NCBI GenBank assembly: GCA_019649035.1
Contig: BMAT01009762.1
Coordinates: 499,646-523,964 of the forward strand
Reading direction: 5' to 3'
Source: Elysia marginata
Taxonomy: Eukaryota; Mollusca; Gastropoda; Plakobranchidae
DNA length: 24,319 nt
Position numbers and translations under genes: made by a program. Positions 22,201 to 24,319 of this stretch are shown here, in pieces (position 1 is the first letter of the stretch; every line of letters starts with the position of its first letter). The notes beneath the pieces are model-generated. The model had not been told where the DNA came from, made no database searches, and saw only the letters and a list, made by a program, of their open reading frames with translations.

Positions 22201-23353
22201 AAGTGCACGGGCTTTCACTAAAAAAAAGTGCCAGAAGTTTGTGAGTACCAGTACATGGTCATACAGATTTTTTTAAACTTGAATATTGTAAGAGTGGATA
22301 TGCCACTTCAGTTTAGATTTTATCCAACCATTATCTATAACTTATATTTTTAATCTAAGTAGGCTACCGGTATGTTAAATCTCAATATTTTCATTTTTTA
22401 AAAAATAACTGAGCACAGGCCAGCTGGTGTTTGATGTCTTGGCTCAGACAGACATTGTTGGCGTAGGCAATATAACTGATGTTCTGAAAGATGCCCTGAT
22501 GGCCTTAGGAGAAACTTCTACAGTAAGTTTGCTTGGGGACAGTTCTGCTAAAGTTTATGTTGGGCTGCAGTAACATAATGTCAAGCCTCTACCTTTTTGG
22601 CCTAAGTCAGAGTAAGGCCAAAATGCAACTGATGCACCATTCAAATCTGTGTAATGCCTGCTATCATGTTTAAAGAAATGAATAAAATCTGCCAAAAACT
22701 TTTGGTACAAATTGCAAAATAGAATTTTTGCTTAAGTCAAAAATAAGTAAGGCCATAATCATTTTAACTAATTTTCTCAATACTGGCAAAGATGACCTAG
22801 GCCAAAAAAGTAGAGGCTTGACAATAACATAGTATTACATATTCACTTTCTTTCACTTTAAAAAGCATATAAAGCACAGTCATGCAATAACAAACAAACT
22901 TGCAATGTTAAGTTTATGACAATTTTAATCATTTGATTTTTTTTTCCAAGACATGTTGCGTCTGTGTACACAAAGATGTGCCTAATAATATTACTGCTCA
23001 TCCAAAAGTTTTAAGTCCTCATGTAATAAAGTATGCTTGTTCAGATGATTATCTGCCATACAAGTATTTTCAAGTGAATCTTAACATTATTCAATAAACA
23101 ATAAACAGTGCACTGGACTACATAGGTTTGTTTTCCTGCCCTGCAGTATCAGTTAGGGAGCAACTGAATAAAGGTCTTACAAAAATCAATTCAAGCTATC
23201 CAATTCACCCAAAGCTAATAGAGTAGTATAAAGTCAATGTTTAAAAACTATATTCTTTTTTTTCTCTGCTTTCAGGCACAACCTTTGAAGTTTTTGGGTA
23301 GATATATACTTGAGAGAGCAGGTATTGCAACTGACAACATGGGCTTGACAACG
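10014..23353 (+). CDS. ECT2L: ECT2L-like protein (F-box, DUF4347-like; 3' incomplete), spliced
   Basis: Coding join: 10014-10217, 11383-11459, 11776-11938, 13127-13267, 13767-13851, 14192-14309, 15633-15765, 16111-16250, 17730-17835, 18280-18395, 18860-19053, 20668-20757, 21209-21394, 22419-22522, 23276-23353. All introns are GT..AG and every phase joins cleanly, giving 645 residues without a stop. An in-frame TAA at 10002 precedes the ATG. Residues 115-157 are an F-box ([28 protein letters not shown]), followed by [20 protein letters not shown], which I recognise from vertebrate ECT2L. F-box proteins usually bridge SKP1/Cullin-1 ligases to substrates. Residues 196-375 are a basic linker with RPPW. 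Residues 377-535 resemble DUF4347. The RhoGEF (DH) domain of known ECT2L must lie beyond the window. Orthology is well supported. The biochemical role in this animal is inferred. Confidence 0.88.
10218..11382 (+). other. ECT2L-like intron 1
   Basis: AT-rich, 1165 bp, GT..AG. It contains short random open frames (for example 10658-10930) without motifs. No further exon or repeat was recognised. Confidence 0.7.
11383..11459 (+). CDS. ECT2L: ECT2L-like exon 2
   Basis: Acceptor after a long T/C tract (TTTTTTACAG), donor CAG|GTTGAA, 77 bp, ending in phase 2. It encodes [20 protein letters not shown] and SRSQY (residues 69-93), the helix-rich segment that precedes the F-box in ECT2L proteins. Confidence 0.85.
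11776..11938 (+). CDS. ECT2L: ECT2L-like exon 3 (F-box)
   Basis: Acceptor TTTTCAG, donor CAG|GTCTGA, 163 bp. It encodes residues 94-148, with the F-box core [19 protein letters not shown] then [13 protein letters not shown]. The Leu-Pro start, the hydrophobic helix and the V-x-x-x-W block match the SKP1-binding F-box consensus. Confidence 0.92.
11939..13126 (+). other. ECT2L-like intron 3, with A-rich tract
   Basis: 1188 bp, GT..AG. An A-rich run with C interruptions lies at about 12580-12621, possibly the tail of an old retroposed sequence. Nothing else is recognised. Confidence 0.65.
13127..13267 (+). CDS. ECT2L: ECT2L-like exon 4
   Basis: Acceptor TTTTCAG, donor TCA|GTATGAGT, 141 bp, phase 0 at both ends (residues 149-195). 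It completes the F-box ([20 protein letters not shown]) and continues with [20 protein letters not shown], the most recognisable ECT2L signature. Reading past the donor meets TGA at once, which fixes the exon end. Confidence 0.92.
13268..13766 (+). other. ECT2L-like intron 4, simple-sequence rich
   Basis: 499 bp, GT..AG. It holds a TTATTA/ATC-rich stretch (13302-13345), a purine tract (13383-13436) and a pyrimidine triplet tract (about 13567-13674). Open frames over these tracts encode homopolymeric Leu/Phe or Lys/Glu and are not genes. Confidence 0.75.
13567..13674. repeat. (CTC/CTT)n pyrimidine tract
   Basis: About 108 bp of almost pure pyrimidine on the + strand, made of CTC, CTT and TTC triplets. 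With the purine tract at 13383-13436 it could form hairpin or triplex DNA. This is structural inference only. Confidence 0.85.
13767..13851 (+). CDS. ECT2L: ECT2L-like exon 5
   Basis: Acceptor TTTTTTCTAG, donor C|GTAAGT, 85 bp. It encodes a basic, Ser/Arg-rich linker ([20 protein letters not shown]), residues 196-223. It contains several SP and RxxS sites that could be phosphorylated, which is inference only. Confidence 0.8.
14192..14309 (+). CDS. ECT2L: ECT2L-like exon 6
   Basis: Acceptor TTCTTCCAG, donor AA|GTAAGA, 118 bp, residues 224-262. It encodes [20 protein letters not shown], whose RPPW block I associate with ECT2L proteins, and ends NPNDPVRS. The split codon joins to exon 7 as Lys-263. 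Confidence 0.82.
14310..15632 (+). other. ECT2L-like intron 6
   Basis: 1323 bp, GT..AG, strongly AT-rich. The exon 6 and exon 7 phases join directly. A 60-codon open frame at 14865-15047 has no motif. No repeat was recognised. Confidence 0.65.
15633..15765 (+). CDS. ECT2L: ECT2L-like exon 7
   Basis: Acceptor TCTCTGTAG, donor TTG|GTAAGC, 133 bp, residues 263-307 ([20 protein letters not shown], then [15 protein letters not shown]). Polar linker with no known fold. The correct phase on both sides supports it. Confidence 0.8.
16111..16250 (+). CDS. ECT2L: ECT2L-like exon 8
   Basis: Acceptor after CTTTCATCTCCTTAG, donor AG|GTGATA, 140 bp, residues 308-353 ([20 protein letters not shown], then [10 protein letters not shown]). 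The sequence is noticeably more GC-rich than the flanking introns. It is a charged linker, possibly helical. Confidence 0.82.
16251..17729 (+). other. ECT2L-like intron 8
   Basis: 1479 bp, GT..AG. It holds the MITE at 16324-16582. The rest is AT-rich with no recognised feature; a 95-codon open frame at 17382-17669 is of random composition. Confidence 0.65.
16324..16582. mobile_element. MITE with 35-bp terminal inverted repeats and TA flanks
   Basis: The left arm 16324-16358 and right arm 16544-16578 are inverted copies (30 of 35 positions). They start TGTGAC and contain TGGTGAAAT. TA dinucleotides flank at 16322-16323 and 16583-16584, allowing four extra bases (a TG repeat on the complement) at the right end. 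The TA duplication and 259-bp length suggest a Tc1/mariner-type non-autonomous element. It has no coding capacity. Confidence 0.65.
17730..17835 (+). CDS. ECT2L: ECT2L-like exon 9 (start of DUF4347-like region)
   Basis: Acceptor ATATTTCAG, donor GAT|GTAAGG, 106 bp, residues 354-389. It ends with [14 protein letters not shown], matching the first beta strand of DUF4347-type domains (a V-I-D/S-S-x-V-P block). Confidence 0.83.
17836..18279 (+). other. ECT2L-like intron 9
   Basis: 444 bp, GT..AG, AT-rich. Nothing else is seen. Confidence 0.75.
18280..18395 (+). CDS. ECT2L: ECT2L-like exon 10
   Basis: Acceptor TTCATACAG, donor CA|GTAAGT, 116 bp, residues 390-427: [20 protein letters not shown], then a helix [14 protein letters not shown]. 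The strand-helix alternation continues the DUF4347-like fold. Confidence 0.87.
18396..18859 (+). other. ECT2L-like intron 10
   Basis: 464 bp, GT..AG. AT-rich with no recognised repeat or open frame of note. Confidence 0.75.
18860..19053 (+). CDS. ECT2L: ECT2L-like exon 11
   Basis: Acceptor AACTTGCAG, donor CAG|GTAAAG, 194 bp, residues 428-492. It contains [16 protein letters not shown], aligned by eye with the I-H-x-x-S-H-G-x-x-G block of DUF4347, and [13 protein letters not shown], aligned with its D-I-x-L-x-G-C-N block. The His is kept and the Cys is absent. The exon is GC-richer than its introns. Confidence 0.87.
19054..20667 (+). other. ECT2L-like intron 11, with LINE insertion
   Basis: 1614 bp, GT..AG. 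It contains the sense-oriented LINE fragment at about 19135-19930 and an exon-like segment at 20029-20136 that would bring a stop if spliced in. The remainder is AT-rich. Confidence 0.7.
19135..19930 (+). mobile_element. LINE fragment (family B) in intron 11, RT core
   Basis: The + strand encodes RT pieces in order: [20 protein letters not shown] (from 19157), a D-containing [16 protein letters not shown] block, then in a shifted frame [11 protein letters not shown], then [16 protein letters not shown] with an intact Y-A-D-D at 19550-19561, then [20 protein letters not shown] near 19694-19753. The last block matches the insert at 7181 on, so both belong to one family. Stops and frameshifts occur, and about 7-8 codons are missing after the PQGDGL block, so it is dead. 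Edges are approximate. Confidence 0.75.
20668..20757 (+). CDS. ECT2L: ECT2L-like exon 12
   Basis: Acceptor CTCTTTACAG, donor ACG|GTAAAT, 90 bp, residues 493-522: [20 protein letters not shown] then GLVGTYNH. This corresponds to the helix and the strand that follow the Cys position in DUF4347. Confidence 0.85.
20758..21208 (+). other. ECT2L-like intron 12
   Basis: 451 bp, GT..AG. A short (AT)n run lies at about 20765-20780. Nothing else is recognised. Confidence 0.75.
21209..21394 (+). CDS. ECT2L: ECT2L-like exon 13
   Basis: Acceptor TAATTTGTAG, donor CAG|GTCAGT, 186 bp, residues 523-584. It finishes the DUF4347-like part ([11 protein letters not shown]) and continues with a probable helix ([20 protein letters not shown]). 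The sequence is GC-richer than the introns. Confidence 0.88.
21395..22418 (+). other. ECT2L-like intron 13
   Basis: 1024 bp, GT..AG, AT-rich with several T-runs. No repeat ends or exon candidates seen. Confidence 0.7.
22419..22522 (+). CDS. ECT2L: ECT2L-like exon 14
   Basis: Acceptor GAGCACAG, donor ACA|GTAAGT, 104 bp, residues 585-619: [20 protein letters not shown] then [15 protein letters not shown]. It is a predicted alpha-helical region ahead of the expected RhoGEF domain. No motif is recognised. Confidence 0.83.
22523..23275 (+). other. ECT2L-like intron 14, with MITE
   Basis: 753 bp, GT..AG. It contains the MITE at 22578-22824. The rest is AT-rich and featureless. Confidence 0.7.
22578..22824. 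mobile_element. MITE with 32-bp terminal inverted repeats and 7-bp target duplication
   Basis: The left arm 22578-22609 and right arm 22793-22824 are inverted copies (29 of 32), built on TGTCAAGCCTCTAC and TTTTTGGCCTA. Identical TAACATA words flank it at 22571-22577 and 22825-22831. The length is 247 bp with no open frame. A 7-8 bp duplication points towards a hAT-like non-autonomous element, but the superfamily is not certain. The sharp ends and few mismatches suggest a fairly young insertion. Confidence 0.75.
23276..23353 (+). CDS. ECT2L: ECT2L-like exon 15 (last exon found)
   Basis: Acceptor CTGCTTTCAG, donor ACG|GTATGA, 78 bp, phase 0 both sides, residues 620-645 ([20 protein letters not shown] then NMGLTT). 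No stop codon follows in the mRNA frame inside the window, so the gene continues to the right. Confidence 0.8.
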
Positions 23354-24319
23354 GTATGATTTTCTGTTTATCTATAGAGCTGCAAAGCTACCATGCACCA
23401 ATTTTTGTCATTCATTGTTATGAAAACTGACACCGTTTTTCTGCTGATTGAAGTGTTTTGCCTTAAATCTTTATTTCAATTTATATGAAGTTGGGGATCT
23501 TGATAATGTTCTTGAGGTGATTCTAAAATGAGCATTAAAAAGTTATTTTGTTCCTTTTTTATTTTCTTTAATGCTTCAAGCAGGCTCAATTTTTATGTGT
23601 TATTCTTTTCCTAATCTAGGTGCTATTAATGCAACTTTTACCTGGTTTATATGTATATGTATTCATGTCTTTTTATATTGCTGTCTGTATTTGTTTATGT
23701 ATGTAGGAATATAGCGCATGGATTTTCAGTTATATTTTTTGTAGAAAAGTTGAGTGGTAAGCCCGTGCCGATCATAAAATTCTCAGGCCCGCGGGCGGAC
23801 GGGCTGATCATACTTGGGTCGAGCTTACACGCTACTAAAGGGCGCTCGAGGCTCGATCATGGGCTCGATGCAACGGGCAACGGGCTGCCTTGGGCCTCAG
23901 TGTGTGCATTTTTTTTTTTCTTCACTATTTTTCTCCAGGAAGTTTTTTGTTTTGTTTTATCTCTTTGACTTTCATGATCATTTGGAAAATACTTAAAGAA
24001 AAATCAACAGCTTTTAATTTCTTAAAATTCTTGGTCTACTTTCAAGGCCACTGACTAGGCCTGACTAGCCGATGCACCTGGTATTCATCTAGATATGTTT
24101 TTATAGCACTGCCCAAAGGGAGTTTACACATTTCTGTAAAAAAGTGAACTCCATGTATTGAGAGTGTTCTAGATTACTTAGAGTTGTATAAAAACTATAC
24201 CACAACAGATTGTTTTATCTAGCATTATGCCATTTTTCGAAAGATTCAACTATGAATCTCCCACCTTTCAGATTTTAAAATGGGGCAAAAAGCCTGTTGC
24301 ACCGCTCGGCCCGATCACT
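23354..24319 (+). other. ECT2L-like intron 15 (partial) with GC-rich repeat-like island
   Basis: Starts at donor GTATGA and has no convincing acceptor inside the window. A GC-rich block at about 23758-23905 repeats GGGCTCGA/GCCCG-type words in AT-rich surroundings. The last 40 bases contain similar words in inverted orientation. Possibly a DNA-transposon copy cut by the window edge. Confidence 0.45.

Noticed and set aside
24272-24319. Candidate exon 16 after CTTTCAG, open to the window end (ILKWGKKPVAPLGPIT)
   Set aside because: The phase would fit, but its sequence shares GC-rich words with the repeat-like island at 23758-23905 and has no ECT2L-like character.
1-24319. CRISPR array, prokaryotic operon or phage region
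   Set aside because: No regularly spaced repeats with unique spacers and no long tightly packed open frames; the spliced gene and LINEs show animal nuclear DNA.

Overview
The window is animal nuclear DNA. It has AT-rich introns with canonical GT..AG boundaries, a multi-exon gene on the + strand, and many decayed eukaryotic transposable elements. It carries no operon, Shine-Dalgarno pattern or CRISPR array. The repeat content (APE-endonuclease LINEs, a tRNA-like SINE, MITEs, frequent TAGGCCTA-type words) fits a marine invertebrate. A mollusc is my best guess, but the sequence does not prove it.

Layout. Positions 1-9.1 kb are a repeat graveyard. A duplicated tRNA-like repeat lies at 1-151 and 523-681, and its first copy is followed by a small fold-back element at 153-247 bounded by a 9-bp duplication. 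A decayed DNA-transposase-like reading frame is at 2059-2625 (-). A cluster of TTGGCCTAAGTCAG words lies near 3.0-3.2 kb. An (AG)n tract at 3867-3942 adjoins a long minus-strand LINE at about 4.1-8.24 kb, which holds an endonuclease, a reverse transcriptase and a C-terminal region. A GC-rich possible ORF1 remnant follows at 8366-9080 (-). The LINE endonuclease is split by a second, unrelated LINE fragment on the + strand at about 7102-7845.

From 9.99 kb to the right edge lies most of one gene. I reconstructed 15 coding exons (10014..23353) whose splice phases all agree, giving 645 residues with no in-frame stop. It is recognisably the ECT2L (epithelial cell-transforming 2-like, FBXO49) orthologue. 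It has an F-box at residues 115-157, a basic linker, and a region at about 377-535 that resembles the DUF4347 family. The RhoGEF (DH) domain expected at the C-terminus is not in this window, so the gene continues beyond it.

The introns hold further insertions: a sense-oriented copy of the same LINE family as the 7.1-7.8 kb insert (intron 11), a 259-bp MITE with TA flanks (intron 8), a 247-bp MITE with 7-bp target duplications (intron 14), purine/pyrimidine tracts (intron 4) and a GC-rich repeat-like island after exon 15. The main points of interest are the F-box plus DUF4347-like architecture and the nested, datable insertions.
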